From assembly GCF_040869045.1 (NCBI RefSeq), contig NC_090324.1:51117346-51181345 (forward strand): a DNA stretch of 64,000 nt, read 5' to 3'. This stretch comes from Eurosta solidaginis (lineage: Eukaryota > Arthropoda > Insecta > Diptera > Tephritidae). The position numbers and the translations under genes are program-made. Within the stretch, counting starts at the first letter, position 1. The number at the start of each line of letters is the position of its first letter. Below are positions 22,079-32,515 of this stretch, in pieces. A model generated the notes under the pieces. That model did no database searches, was not told the DNA's origin, and saw nothing but the letters and a program-made list of their open reading frames with translations.

Positions 22079-22330
22079 ACTTTCAAATAAAAAATTAAGC
22101 AAATAATTCAGCTAAAATTTTTTCAACTTAATGGCTTTTCTCAAATAAAAAATTAAGCAAATAATTAAGCCAAAATTTTATCACTTAACGGCTTTTTTTG
22201 GTTTTCAAAATAAAAAATTAAGCAAATAATTTAGCTAAAATTTTATCACTTAATGGTTTTTTTGTGATCTTCAAATAAATAATTAAGCAATTAATTTAAC
22301 TAAAAGTTTATCATTTAATGGCTTTTAGCT
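22079..22330. repeat. Four tandem repeats in the gypsy leader
   Basis: Four copies of about 58-66 bp each contain AAATTAAGCAAATAATT, then AGCTAAAATTTTATCACTTAA and GGCTTTT, starting near 22086, 22142, 22208 and 22273. They sit between the gag start and the palindrome array. Function unknown. Confidence 0.8.
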
Positions 22331-22576
22331 TAAGTTAATTCTGACAATCTTTTTTAAATTATTTTCTAGTTGACAAAATTCACTTACAATAAAATGAGGA
22401 ACAGCATTGCAGTAATATTTGGTTGTCGTCTTGATGAATCCCTTTTAAGAATTTTACTCCCCTACTCGTGGTACAGGAACGGCTTTCAAGGTTGATAGTG
22501 ATTGGCGGCTGCAGGCGGTTGATGTTGGAGATTTATCCTCTTCACAGTTTTTGAGGGTTTATTCACTAGTTGTACA

Positions 22577-22861
22577 AGTATATTTGTACTCCTTACGTTA
22601 TAACTTTTTGAGGGTCTATTTTATAATTTCGCTCAATCGACAAGGATACTTGTATCCTTTTTATGTTATACTTGTATCCTTTCCATTATAACTTTTTTTG
22701 ATTGTCTATTTACTAGTTTCACTCAATCAACATGGATATTTGTATCCCTTTTAATCTACATAGTTTTTACGAGTTTCACTCAGTGAACAAGGATAATTGT
22801 ATCCACAGTTTTTATAGATTTATTTATAATTTCACTTAATTTTACGAGGATATTTGCATCC
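22577..22861. promoter_or_regulatory. Array of palindromes in the gypsy leader, insulator-like position
   Basis: The palindrome GGATACTTGTATCC (6-bp arms, 2-nt spacer) or close variants occurs at 22577 (partial), 22644, 22667 (partial), 22734, 22791 and 22848. The last three are exactly 57 bp apart and alternate with TTTCACTCAAT-type sequence. In Drosophila gypsy the same place, between PBS and gag, holds the Su(Hw) insulator, also an array of short sites in AT-rich DNA. That this array is an insulator is inference from position only; the core is not a clear Su(Hw) match. Confidence 0.55.
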
Positions 22862-22890
22862 CTTTTTTTAAGTTACTTTATTGCACTATC

Positions 22891-22906
22891 TTTACGTTGG
22901 GCGCCA
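22891..22906 (-). other. Gypsy primer-binding site (tRNA-Lys type)
   Basis: On the minus strand TGGCGCCCAACGT follows the 5' LTR end (...GTAACT). This is the start of the tRNA-Lys complement used by gypsy errantiviruses. Confidence 0.8.
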
Positions 22907-23520
22907 GTTACTGCCGTGCGCCGTCGATATCAAAATTAAACTTCAATCGTTACACTTATCAACTGAACTGCTGAACAACTGAACCTGACTTTATTATATA
23001 TATAATCTTTTTATACAATTTTTCTTATGCTACTTACTTAGATAAGTTGCTGCATACTTATAAACATACTTATATCGTACAGGTGAATTCTCTTACAGCG
23101 GAATAATTTATTAACAATGTTGTTGTTGTTTCTCTTTACAAAAGTTGCTTGATCATCAAATGGAATTTAAATCGAATTGTTTTATTGCTTTTATTATATT
23201 CTTCGCTTACGGCGCAATAATTGATTAACAATGTTGTTGTTGTTTCTCTTTACAAAAGTTACTTTATAATCAAATGAATTTTAAATCGAATTGTTTTATT
23301 GCTTTTACTATATTCTTATAATTTTGCGTATGCAAGTAAAAGTAATTTAATTGGGCAACCAACGGGTTCACATTACGTCTGCACGGCTTCCGCTTAAATC
23401 TAGTGCAACGGAATGTGAAGCAGTTATTGTTGTTGTTTTATTAAAATATTGTTTACTGAATTTGGGTTGCGGTAACTGCTGTGTAGGCAATATGTGACTA
23501 TTGTGCTAACTGTGCTAACT
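22906..23520 (-). repeat. Gypsy 5' LTR with duplicated U3 segment
   Basis: 615 bp, beginning AGTTAGCACAG and ending GGCAGTAACT on the minus strand. A roughly 114-bp segment is repeated in tandem at about 23095-23325 (AACAATGTTGTTGTTGTTTC at 23114 and 23228, each followed by TTTAAATCGAATTG). The 3' LTR has only one copy. Tandem U3 repeats often act as enhancers. Confidence 0.88.
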
Positions 23521-25107
23521 TACATGCTTAAGTGGTCCTACATTTCTTATGATTGTAGCGTAATGAAGAAGAAAGTGAAACTTCGGTTTTAATGTCGGTC
23601 CAAACAGATGTACGTAAATCGTATGATGGTTCTTAATTTTTACCTTCAATTTATCTAAAGACTCATCGTCGAATCTTGTTTTTAATATTCCGTCTATAAT
23701 TTCAATTAATGTGCAGAAAAGTTTCCAATATTTATTGCGTAATGGTATTAAATCTCCAATCATTATTGGCAAATGGCAAATATTTACATTTCTCATGCTG
23801 ACATATTAAGTTTTTAACATTTCAAATGTGATATTTTAATTTCTGATGATCTATTACTGAAATCAGCTTCACCGTATTGAAATTGATTTGTTCAATCATT
23901 TAAAACTTCAGTTGTAAATAATTTTTCCGTTTCAATAAAATTAAGTAATATTTTTGGAACTTCATATGTATCTGCCAACACCTTCAAAAATATCGTGCAT
24001 AATATCTCCGGTAAAATTATTTACAACATGAAATGAATTTATATCATTGAAAATGGAATTCTCAGATATACCAGTTAACTTTACTCGTTTTTCTCTTATG
24101 TCTTCTGTATCAAGGCTTTCTGCATAGTTTAACTCATTCCGAAGATTACTTTCTATTTCCTTGACAATAAACAAAGTTTCTTCTTTATTAAATAAAAAAT
24201 ATCGACAAAAGTAATTAGAATAAAAACTTTTAGTGTAGCCGAGAATACTATTTAAACCCAAGTCATCACCCACAACTAGTGCTAGTACAAAATAAATTTT
24301 TTTTCTTGTATTATAAAAGCTAATGTCAATACCCTCTTCTTCAAGATTTTTAATTTCTTCGACTAGTAGTTTCAATGATGCGTCATTTCCAAACTGTTTA
24401 TATTTACTTCTGAAGAAAAGAGCTGGGAGTATATTTTCTAGTCGCGATTGGTAGTGCTGTGGAAAAGTGAGGAAACAGTAATAAAAAGCAGCTATTGATT
24501 GTGTCCCTCTATGAAAACCAAAAGGATTGTTGATTTCAAAATCGTAAAAGTAGATAATGTAAGTAATTGCTGTTTCATCGCTAAATAAACTAATTTTAGA
24601 TTTCCATAATTTTCCATTGACAATGTTTTTTATTTTGTTTTCATGTGAAAGAAATGTGTGTATATTTTCCAAGGTGTCTTTTAAAACATTAGGAAGTTCG
24701 AAAAAAAGTTTAATTTGAAATCGTAATGACATGAGTACACCCTTACTATGTTTGTCTGTTAAAGAAATATCATGGTGATGAACTACAGTTGCAATTCTAT
24801 TGTCAATGTCGAATTCTTGTGTATCTTCAAAACTGTTTCCCTTTTTGAGTTCCCTTAAAAATTTGTAAAATATTTTACACTTGGAAAATGGTTCTCTAAA
24901 AAAAGAAACAAAATTTCTGAGTTTTAGTCATCAATAAGTCGTTCTGCATCGGATCGAGCGAAATTTGGTTGGCTCTGTAATTTACTTAAAAATAGCAGCG
25001 CAATATTCTCGAACTCAGCACGAGGAAATTCGAAAATTTTTTGACTTTCTTGACTACATTGCTGTTTATTGAATTGTAAAGGAAAATTTATATTTTCAGA
25101 TCCAGTA
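23521..25107 (-). pseudogene. Zinc-finger/transposase-like gene, central part
   Basis: I do not know a formal name for this family. It is recognisable by multicopy animal proteins with an N-terminal zinc finger and a motif like IMHDxxEGV. Here 24732-23962 encodes ITYIIYFYDFEINNPFG, ALVVGDDLGLNSILGY, FCRYFL and, near its end, NNFTGDIMHDIFEGVGRYI. After about 165 bases with stops, 23796-23515 reads LPIMIGDLIPLRNKYWKLF and LKPKFHFLLHYATIIRNVGPLKHV, ending exactly at the gypsy junction. The N-terminal extension (about 25105-24740: FENIALLFLSKLQSQ, REPFSKCKIFYKFLRELKKG) is also coding, with a stop near 24925. No DDE triad is obvious. It could be a DNA transposon's protein or a domesticated one. 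Confidence 0.65.
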
Positions 25108-25114
25108 AAGCCTT

Positions 25115-25578
25115 GTTTTCCTCGAAAGCGGTGCCGCTATTTAGCGGCCGTTATATAACGGTAGATATGTTGTCAAAAATGTTGCAATGTAAAAGTAATT
25201 ATATGTAAACTAAGAAGACGGTGAAGTTCACCGTAATGTAATGTAGCGACAGGGCATAAAATATTACGGCCGTCATGATGGTAGAAACTCGTTCCTCACC
25301 GTTTTTTACCACCGCTACTGTCAAAGCGGTGAACATTTGGCCAAATATTTATAAAATAAACAACATTTTGAATTTGAATTTTTTTGAACATGTTTTATTT
25401 TTGTATAGGTAGTTAAAAAAATAAGAGGAAAAACTAAAAAAAAAGGAAAAATGTTAAATAAAATTTTGTAGATCGTCTGCTGTAAGTGTTCATAGTTTCC
25501 AACAAAGCGGTGCCGCTGAAAACGGTGAGTATACCGGGCGTTTTTTAGTGGTCGTAATAAAGCGGCACCGAGGAAACC
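25115..25578. mobile_element. 464-bp MITE with 7-bp target duplication
   Basis: It begins GTTTTCCTCGAAAGCGGTGC and ends CACCGAGGAAAC, so the termini are imperfect inverted repeats; CGGTGCCGCT and its complement recur just inside both ends and near 25507. AAGCCTT flanks both sides (25108-25114, 25579-25585). No coding sequence. A 7- to 8-bp duplication would suit a hAT- or P-like source, but the ends do not match any family I know. It interrupts the zinc-finger gene. Confidence 0.75.
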
Positions 25579-25585
25579 AAGCCTT

Positions 25586-25792
25586 AAGCCTCTGAAATGG
25601 TGAACTTAAATTAGAAATGCATGAATTCGCTTTCTTAAAGTGGCTTTTAAATGTGCGTAAGCACTGGTAATAATGGCAACAATGTAGACAGTAAAAAGTA
25701 CTAGATGATGTTGAACTGTGGCAATTTTTTAGATAAACTAGGAGTTGACCAACATTTTCAAAACTTTCGTTGCATACAAAGCACAAGACCAT
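25586..25792 (-). pseudogene. Zinc-finger/transposase-like gene, N-terminal zinc fingers
   Basis: Starts MVLCFVCNESFENVGQLLVYL with two C2H2-like modules: CFVCNESF...HLKNCH-type with a Tyr-Leu spacing, then FYCLHCCHYYQCLRTFKSHF. Two or three such fingers head the proteins of this family. The real gene sequence ends near 25586 (SSPFQRLKA), where the MITE starts; the codons beyond that belong to the MITE. The ATG at 25792 is the natural start. Confidence 0.65.
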
Positions 25793-26017
25793 TTTTGAAC
25801 AAAAAAAATATATAACATAAAATTATTAAAAATATATATACAATTTTTAAATTTACTTTTATGTAATTACATTACATTAAGCCGCTCAACAAACAAAGGA
25901 CATTGGAGAAGGTTTCTCTTCAGTCAATTCAATGGAATAAAAATATCTTTGGAAAAACGTCCAAAACTCAATGCTATGCTGTTGATATTTTAAATGTAAA
26001 ACATGAAAAGTCTCCCT

Positions 26018-26444
26018 TTTAAAATACTCAATAACACCTTTTATTTGATACCCATATCGTACAAACAAACTGTAGAGTCACCCCTGGTCCACCTTTATGG
26101 CGATATCTCGAAAAGGCGTCCTCCTATAGAACTTAGGCCCACTCCCTTTTAAAATACTCATTAACACTTTCATTTGATACCCATGTCGTACAAACAAATT
26201 CTAGAGTCAGCCCTGGTCCACCGTTATGGCGATATCCCTAAATGGCGTCCATATATAGAACTATGGCCCACTCCCTCTTAAAATACTCTTTAATACCTTC
26301 CATTTGATACACATGTCATACAAACACATTCCATGGTTACCCTATGTTCATTTTACTACGAGGTGATTTTCCCTTATTTGGTCTCCATAGCTCTCAACTG
26401 AGTATGTAATGTTCGGTTACACCCGAACTTAGCTTTCCTTACTT
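26018..26444 (+). mobile_element. Helentron fragment, 3' end
   Basis: Three degenerate copies of the roughly 130-bp unit (TTTGATACCCATATCGTACA, TCACCCCTGGTCCACC, GGCGATATCTCGAAA) lead to the terminal block: CTCAACTGAGTATG, hairpin GTTCGG/CCGAAC (about 26411-26428) and CTTTCCTTACTT. It joins a hAT transposase frame at 26445, inserted near that gene's 3' end. The 5' part is missing. Confidence 0.75.
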
Positions 26445-27900
26445 GTTTTACATATCTTTCAATTATATGATCAATATCAATCTCAATATCGAAATGGGTA
26501 TTTAAAAGTGCAACACCAGTGAGTCTGTTCTGAGACATTGTTGACCGTAACCACGTTTTCAACCGGCGAAGTGTCCAAAAACTCCTTTCAGCACAAGCAT
26601 TGCAAGCTGGAAGCGTGGCCAGAATTTTGGTAAGAGATTTTATTGATGGAAGCGCATATTCATTGCAATCATTTAAAACTTTTTCAGCTGATAGTGGTAT
26701 TGATTTTTTGTATTGCTTATCAGACCATCGTTCTGACCACACTTCGTACTCTCCATCTAGATTAATTTTATTTCCTCCAATAAGAGATGCATATCGTTAA
26801 CCAAGATCTTGGACAAGCTCTTTAGAAAAACTCTTTTTTTGCAGTGTATTATCTTTGATGATTTGCGATGGTAGTAGAAAACTAAGATTAAAAACGTCCA
26901 ATGTATCTTCAGGTAATCTACCTTATAAATCAAGAATTATATGATCAAGAAAACGTATATAAATTGCTTTCCGATAATACTCTTCAGCGCCTGATGAAGT
27001 GTAATTCGCTCGATGTATTTGCTTTTTAGCAATTCGTGGGACGACAATATCAAACTTCAACTCATCTGCTAAAGTGACTATTTTTTTGTAAAGTCCCGAG
27101 AAACGTCTTCCTGCTTCAAGTCTATGGTTTTTTATGTTCGCAAAGTGTTACCCAATGCTTCAGAAGCTTGATTCAAATCTATTGACGGTGTTTGCAAAAG
27201 TAAGCTTAGTGGTCGTGTAACAGAAAGTGCATTGCTCAAACAAATCATTGACATCACGAACTCTCTGTCGCAAATAGATTTCAACATAGAACGGGCCTCA
27301 GAACTTGTTGTTGAAGCTTGCCAAGCAGAAATTTCTTGAAACGAAGCTCAATTTGTGTGATGTTTTCTTCAAACTGCATTATAACATCATGTTTTTCCAG
27401 ACCAGCGCGTTTCACATAATGATTCCTGCAGATGTTTTTTGAAAACTATGGAATGTTTCGGAGACTGATTTGGAAAACTGATAATTTTTTCATCAACGCA
27501 ATACAATCCTTTGTTTGAAGAACTTTCGACGTTTTCGCAAGCGAGTTATTAAGACAATGGTTGAAACATTGACAATGATAAGCATTGGCACATATTTTAA
27601 TACGTTCCTGCACAGCTCACTTAATTTCTGATGTCATTACAGAACATCCATCCGTTCCAATTCCAACGCAATCTTCGAAGGGTAGGCCTAAATTATTAAA
27701 AATATCGATCACTGTGTGTGCCAAGGCTACACCTGTCAATTTTTTTATCCGTTTATAACATCTTCTTCTCGGATCGAATCGTACGCATCAATGAAAGTTA
27801 CAAAATCTTCTCTTATATCGCCATCATATAATATCATTTGCCTTGTATACTCTTGGAGATATTTAATTTTTCATATGTTGGTATATATGTATATCAGATT
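26445..27900 (-). pseudogene. hAT-family transposase (DUF4371 type), degraded
   Basis: The C-terminal end (26742-26445) carries the dimerisation signature ATLPACNACAERSFWTLRRLKTWLRSTM and RLTGVALLNTHFDIEI. About 900 bases upstream, CVGIGTDGCSVMTSEIK and KICANAYHCQCFNHCLNNSLAKTS (27690-27520) match the catalytic-core region of DUF4371-type hAT proteins. The frame between is broken by many stops and shifts. A Helentron cut off the last codons. hAT transposases move DNA by cut-and-paste with 8-bp duplications; the element ends are not identified here. Confidence 0.78.
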
Positions 27901-28060
27901 CCATGCCCTCTGGTGAGATGGTAGCATCCCCCGTCTACCACATCGAAGATCCTGGCTTCAAGCCCCGGCCAGCCAACGAAGCGAATGCAAATAAGAAGAG
28001 AAGCTGGCCTTAAATCTCTTCGGAGGCTAACGCGCCTTACATGCATTCATTCACGCCTCC
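27900..28060 (+). mobile_element. SINE copy 1, internally deleted
   Basis: The tRNA-like head (CTGGTGAGATGGTAGCATC as A box, GGCTTCAAGCC as B box, 27909-27975) is followed almost directly by the family tail AAGAGAAGCTGGCCTTAAAT, CTCTTCGGAGGCTAACGCGC and CTTACATGCATTCATTCA. The same head and tail bracket a 371-bp SINE at 32145-32515, so about 190 bases of body are missing here. Confidence 0.75.
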
Positions 28061-28089
28061 TAAGTACCAAAATTACTCCTCCCAAACAG

Positions 28090-28990
28090 GGTTCTACTAC
28101 TTTATGAATGTGCAAAAAAGCTTTGGTTACAGCTAACTCACATGAGCGAGGAACCGGAAGCATTGTAAGCGAACCGAGTGACAATCGATATTTGTTCCAA
28201 GCGTGTTATAGCTTTGTACAACGGACTCGTCACAATCGAGCTTTAAAAGCCACAGTTATTGGAGTTCGACATTGGATGATATTGGAGGTGGTGAAAACGA
28301 TACGATTGAGTCAAAGATTGACGATGCATTCGAACGGATCGTACGTTTTGTAACTCCTTTGGAGTTTGGCATGCTCTGAAATCTAAGTAGTTGGAGTGCC
28401 ATTTCGTTAATAGAAACTTGTCTCACTTGAGTACAGAAATAACTCATGCTTTCAAGGCGCCGATGTCATCCACTTATAAAGACGATTTTAACGCAGAGGC
28501 ACCAACTGGGAACACATATTTTTCTGCAAAATAGTTCAGGCTACGTAATGCAAGGAATGGTGAAGCTCGCCAAAGAACAAAGTTGTATTCACGATCGCTT
28601 TTATTCAAAAGGACTTCCCTGTACATCTTGGTGACGTCTGCGGTTATGTCGTATCGAAACAAGCGAAGACGTAGTGAAAGTTTGTACAGCTCAGTTCAAC
28701 TTATAGTAAATCATTCCATGATTTTTGAGTTGTTGTCTTACAAGAGGCATCGAAGACAACGCGAAGTTTTGTTGATTCGCTACTTGGCTTGAAGACAAAA
28801 TGATGTGGTTTAAAAATGAGGTTCATCTATAATATGATTTATACAATATGCTTTAACGTAAGTACCTATCAACAAAAGACCCAACCACACGGTGTCAAAC
28901 ACGTATCTAATTGCTGATCAATGGCCCAGCTATCGGCTCATTTTTGCCAACTCCCACTTTTTGTAGCCGAATTATTGGTACCGAACTAGC
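28090..28990 (-). pseudogene. BEL/Pao reverse-transcriptase relic
   Basis: On the minus strand, FKPSSESTKLRVVFDASCKT (about 28810), then RYDITADVTKMYREVLLN (28662 onward, palm Asp) and GVTKRTIRSNASSIFD (about 28360) lie in order. These match the BEL/Pao RT motifs KLRVVFDAS, ADIEKMYRQ and TKR.ILS..A.IFDP. The YVDD box and everything downstream is absent, and every segment is in a different frame. It is unrelated in detail to the BEL element at 47536-63605. Confidence 0.75.
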
Positions 28991-29193
28991 TTGTAATCAG
29001 GTGTTTCAATTACAAGGCCTTCTCGTGGTATGATATGGAGTATACCCAAGCTCCCACGATTTTAAAGCTAATGGAAACCAATTGCAAGGCAACTCCACCT
29101 TGAATTCCATTACTACTGTATTTCAAGCACAAACATTTCACTGTAACATGTTCTAATGCTTGGTGCAAAGTAAGCAACCACACATATGTATAT

Positions 29194-29924
29194 GGAGTAT
29201 TCCATCCCATTTCGACCAATTTTGAACCCGACCCCTTTAGAATTGGCTGAAAGTTTTTCTTCTTTTTCTAGGTTACGAAAGGCGTTTTTCAGAAGTTTTT
29301 CCAATTTTTTCATCCAACTCAAAAAAAAGTAATGAATTTAAAAAAAACACCGTTTTTGTTTTCGAAATGCTACAACTTTTTCATAAATTGACCGTTTGGG
29401 ATCTTTTTTTTTTAATTTGTTTTTAAATGTACTTTTCGGAAAAAATATAAAAAAAATTTTAAAGTTTTTTTTGTACTTTTTCAGTTTTTCGAGATTTTTC
29501 GAATTTCGCCCTTTTTTTTTCTCATAAAATCAATTCTGCAATCATCCCCATTAATCCTGGAGTGGGCCGAGAATTTTTTTTTATTTATTTTTTCAAAATA
29601 TTTAATTTATTTTGAGTTGGAAAACGGTGTTTTTTTTCAAAATGCTATAACTTTTTCAAAAATTTACCGTGTGGGTTCATTTTTTTAAATATGTTTTTAA
29701 ATGTACTTTTCGGAAAAAATACAAAAAAAATTTTTCAAATTTTTTTTTTCAATAAAAAAAAAAAAAAAATTCTCGGCCCACTCCGGGATTAGTGGGGATG
29801 ATTGTAGAATTTATTGAAGTTTTTTATGAGAAAAAAAGGGCGCAATTCGAAAGAAAGAAGAAAAACTGTCAGCGAATTCTAAAGGGGTCGGGTTCAAAAT
29901 TGGTCGAAATGGCATGGAATACGC
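29194..29924. mobile_element. Foldback element 3, 731 bp
   Basis: The ends are GGAGTATTCCATCCCATTTC and the complement of GGCGTATTCCATGCCATTTC. Arms match over about 90 bp (ACCAATTTTGAACCCGACCC at 29217 and its complement near 29895). A second inverted pair (AATCATCCCCA.TAATCC.GG at about 29541, complement near 29795) lies inside. A roughly 115-bp block (TTTTAAATGTACTTTTCGG, 29425 and 29697) is repeated in the same orientation. ATAT may flank both ends. No protein. Confidence 0.75.
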
Positions 29925-30364
29925 CATATGCAAACAACAAAGCAAGCAGCCACACCTGCATGCAAACAACGAATCTAAGAGTGAAGAGATTATTTCACAT
30001 ACACACATGTAGTATCACCTAAGAGCGGAAGTTATTGCTCTCACATACACACGCATATAACTAGAGGACTAAAGTGAATACCAGATACATAAAGGAGAGG
30101 TAATAAAGCAGCTGTTGGAGAAGCCTGTTCGCGAAAGTCTAGACCAAAGGTGAAATATGCCAACATAGAGTACAAAAGCAGCACAAGCTGAGGAATTATG
30201 AAGCAGGTTGATTTAAACACGCTATTAGTGAAGTACGCGAGTATTGTTATTCTGGAAGGACATATTGCTATACCGAATATTTGAGTTATTTATTCAACAG
30301 TTCAGCGATTCAAACAATAGCAGAAGGTGCAAAATAACCAAGATTTCCTAAAATTCGTTACAGT
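29925..30364 (+). repeat. LTR fragment, gypsy/412-like
   Basis: The stretch ends CCTAAAATTCGTTACA, a TG...CA-type end. It contains TAACTAGAGGACTAAAGTGA, AAGCAGGTTGATTTAAACAC and GTTATTTATTCAACAGTT, which I associate with LTRs of a common fly retrotransposon. No primer-binding site follows clearly, and the left end is replaced by foldback element 3. Classification is tentative. Confidence 0.4.
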
Positions 30365-31180
30365 GTTAAAGAAAAAGTCGAAGACAACCGCCAAAATATT
30401 TTGAAATCACAATCCTCGCGATTTATCCTAATCCTCAAGGCAGGATCAAGGCCTGAATACAAGCATCACGTCTAATCTTCTCCCTTTCGAATAAACACCA
30501 CTTCAGGATTGGTTAGCTCATTTAATACGATGACAGCAATTTGATAGGTGCTAAGCGTCACTAATAAGATGACGGGCATTTGCTACTTGGTATTATGATC
30601 GCCTCTTATGTTCGGTATACCCACTGCTGGCGAATTCTTTTCCCCTAGTCAACAGGGGGGATAATAAGGTTTGTTAGGATTGAAATATGGCCGAGAGTTT
30701 CTTATTCGACTATAAATGAAATATATTGCGAACGAAACTCAGGCTATTTCAATAGCCGCCTCTCTACCGGCATGAATCAACGACGCGCTATTTCAAAATA
30801 GATTCCTAGACAAGAAGGACTATTATTGAAACGCAGACTTACTGTTATGCACCCAGTCGCGTTCTGATGAGTGTTGGGTAAGAAGTGGTCTTCGGAAATG
30901 ATGTGGTCCAGCTGAATTGGCTTCGGTGCTGTGCTGATACCTTTGAATTTCTGCTGAAGTATTTTCGACGATTGAGTCTTCGCATAGCATCAAGCAAGTA
31001 GGTGCATCCACTTGAACTTCTTGCTGATATCGGTCTGAAACCATCCAACCGATCAACGTTTTAATGTTGGTAAATTAGCTCCTAGTCAGATTTGACCAAC
31101 TTCAAGAGCTTCAAAACATGCCGCTGTTCCATTTCGAAGTATCGCTTTCAGCATCCGGTTGGTACGCAATAGAGCTCTAA
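30365..31180. other. Unassigned sequence
   Basis: No gene or repeat recognised. A 77-codon minus-strand frame (31056-30823) has no family I can name; its LSSERDW-like wording may be a decayed retroelement. LINE-C coding begins near 31180. Confidence 0.35.
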
Positions 31181-32132
31181 TGTCGAATTGTAAGGACAAA
31201 TTAAATTCTGACGTCCATGATTTGACTTGTAAGAACGAAAACGGCAACCTTGTAACTGATGTCTAGGGAGTACCTATATTATGGAGGGGCACTTCTCTTC
31301 TCTCCTAAATGGAGACAGCGAACAACAAGGGCGCGAGCGCTGATAAATTGTCTGTGTAGCTATTCAAATACGGCGGCGAGCAGTTGGTAAGGCGCATGCG
31401 TCATCTTCTTCGCAAAATATGGTCGGGCGACTGCATGTTCGACTATTGAAATCTAAGTGTTCTTTGCCCAGTCCTCAAGAAAGGGGATACTGCAAACTGC
31501 GCCAACTATTGCAGTGCGGCTTCTGACTTGGTAAATTACCATCGACCAGATTTTCACAATGCGCCAAATCTTGGAACAAAAACCCGCGAAAAAATAATCG
31601 ACGCACATCACCTCTTCGTCGATTTTAAAGCCGCCTTCGACAGCACGAAAAGGAACCGCCTTTATGCCGCTGTGTCTGAATTTGGTTTCCCCGCAAAACT
31701 TATACGGCTGTGCAAAATGGGGTTGAGCTACACCATCAGCTCACTCAAAATTGGGAAGGACCTCTCCGACCCGTTCGAAACTAAACGAGGTTTAAGTCAG
31801 GGTGACCCCCTATCGTGCGATTTCTTCAATTTTATGCTGGAAAAAATTATACTAGCTGCAGAACTTAACCGCTCTGGAACAATATTTTATAAAAGCGTGC
31901 AATTACTGGCATATGCTGATGACATTTATATCAACGGCCTAAACACCCGCGCCGTTAGTTCTGCTTACTCCAAACTGGAAAAGGAAGCAGTAAAGATGGG
32001 TTTGATGATGAATGATGACAAGAAGAAATACCTTCTGTCATCGAGCATATTCGCCTTGGCAACCACGCCAATATTAGCAGCCATAATTTCGAAATAGTAA
32101 AAGACTTCGTTTATTTGGAAACCAGCATCAAC

Positions 32133-32144
32133 ACTAACGACAAC
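32133..32144. repeat. SINE target-site duplication, left copy
   Basis: ACTAACGACAAC, repeated exactly at 32516-32527. Confidence 0.9.
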
Positions 32145-32515
32145 AAAAAAAAAATAAATAAATGTAAGGCGCGATAACCTCCGAAGAGATCTAAGGCCGA
32201 GCTTCTCTTCCAATTTGCGTCGTGCTCCTCTTGATTTTTCCCTACAAATTGGCCGGACGGGACCTACATGTTTTATGCCGACTCCGAACGGCATCTGCAA
32301 GGCAGATGAGTTTTCACTGAGAGCTTTTCATGGCAGAAATACAATCGGAGCGCTTGCCAGACACTGCCGAGGGGCGACCCCGCTTAGAAAAATTTTCTTC
32401 TAATTGAAAAATCTTATTTCTAAAATTTTGATGTTGCTTTGCCCGGGAGTTGAACCCAGGGCATACGGTGTGATAGGCGGAGCACGCTACCATCACACCA
32501 CGGTGGCCGCTACTT
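32145..32515 (-). mobile_element. SINE copy 2, full-length tRNA-derived SINE with 12-bp TSD
   Basis: Read on the minus strand, the head starts GCGGCCACCGTGG with A box TGGTGTGATGGTAGCGTG (32500-32484) and B box GGTTCAACTCC (32456-32446), ending in CCCGGGC. A roughly 210-bp body follows (AATTTTTCTAAGCGGGGTCG, CTTTTCATG..AGAAATAC on the complement, CTCATCTGCCTTGCAGATG). The tail is AAGCTCGGCCTTAGATCTCT, TCGGAGGTTATCGCGCCTTA, ending in repeated ATTT and a T-run. The 12-bp duplication ACTAACGACAAC is exact, so the insertion into LINE-C is recent. Transcription would be by RNA polymerase III; no protein is encoded. Confidence 0.92.

Larger units (their letters stand above)
12160..23520 (-). mobile_element. 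Gypsy-type errantivirus (endogenous insect retrovirus), interrupted
   Basis: Read on the minus strand the order is 5' LTR, PBS, repeats, gag, protease, RT, RNase H, integrase, env, 3' LTR. The outer ends are AGTTA...TAACT, as in gypsy LTRs. The 4-bp target duplication TACA lies at 12156-12159 and 23521-23524. Removing the element and one TACA restores one continuous reading frame in the host zinc-finger gene. Without LINE-B the element is about 7.2 kb, the usual size. All genes carry breaks, the protease lacks its catalytic Asp, and the 3' LTR lacks half of U3, so this copy is inactive. Confidence 0.93.
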
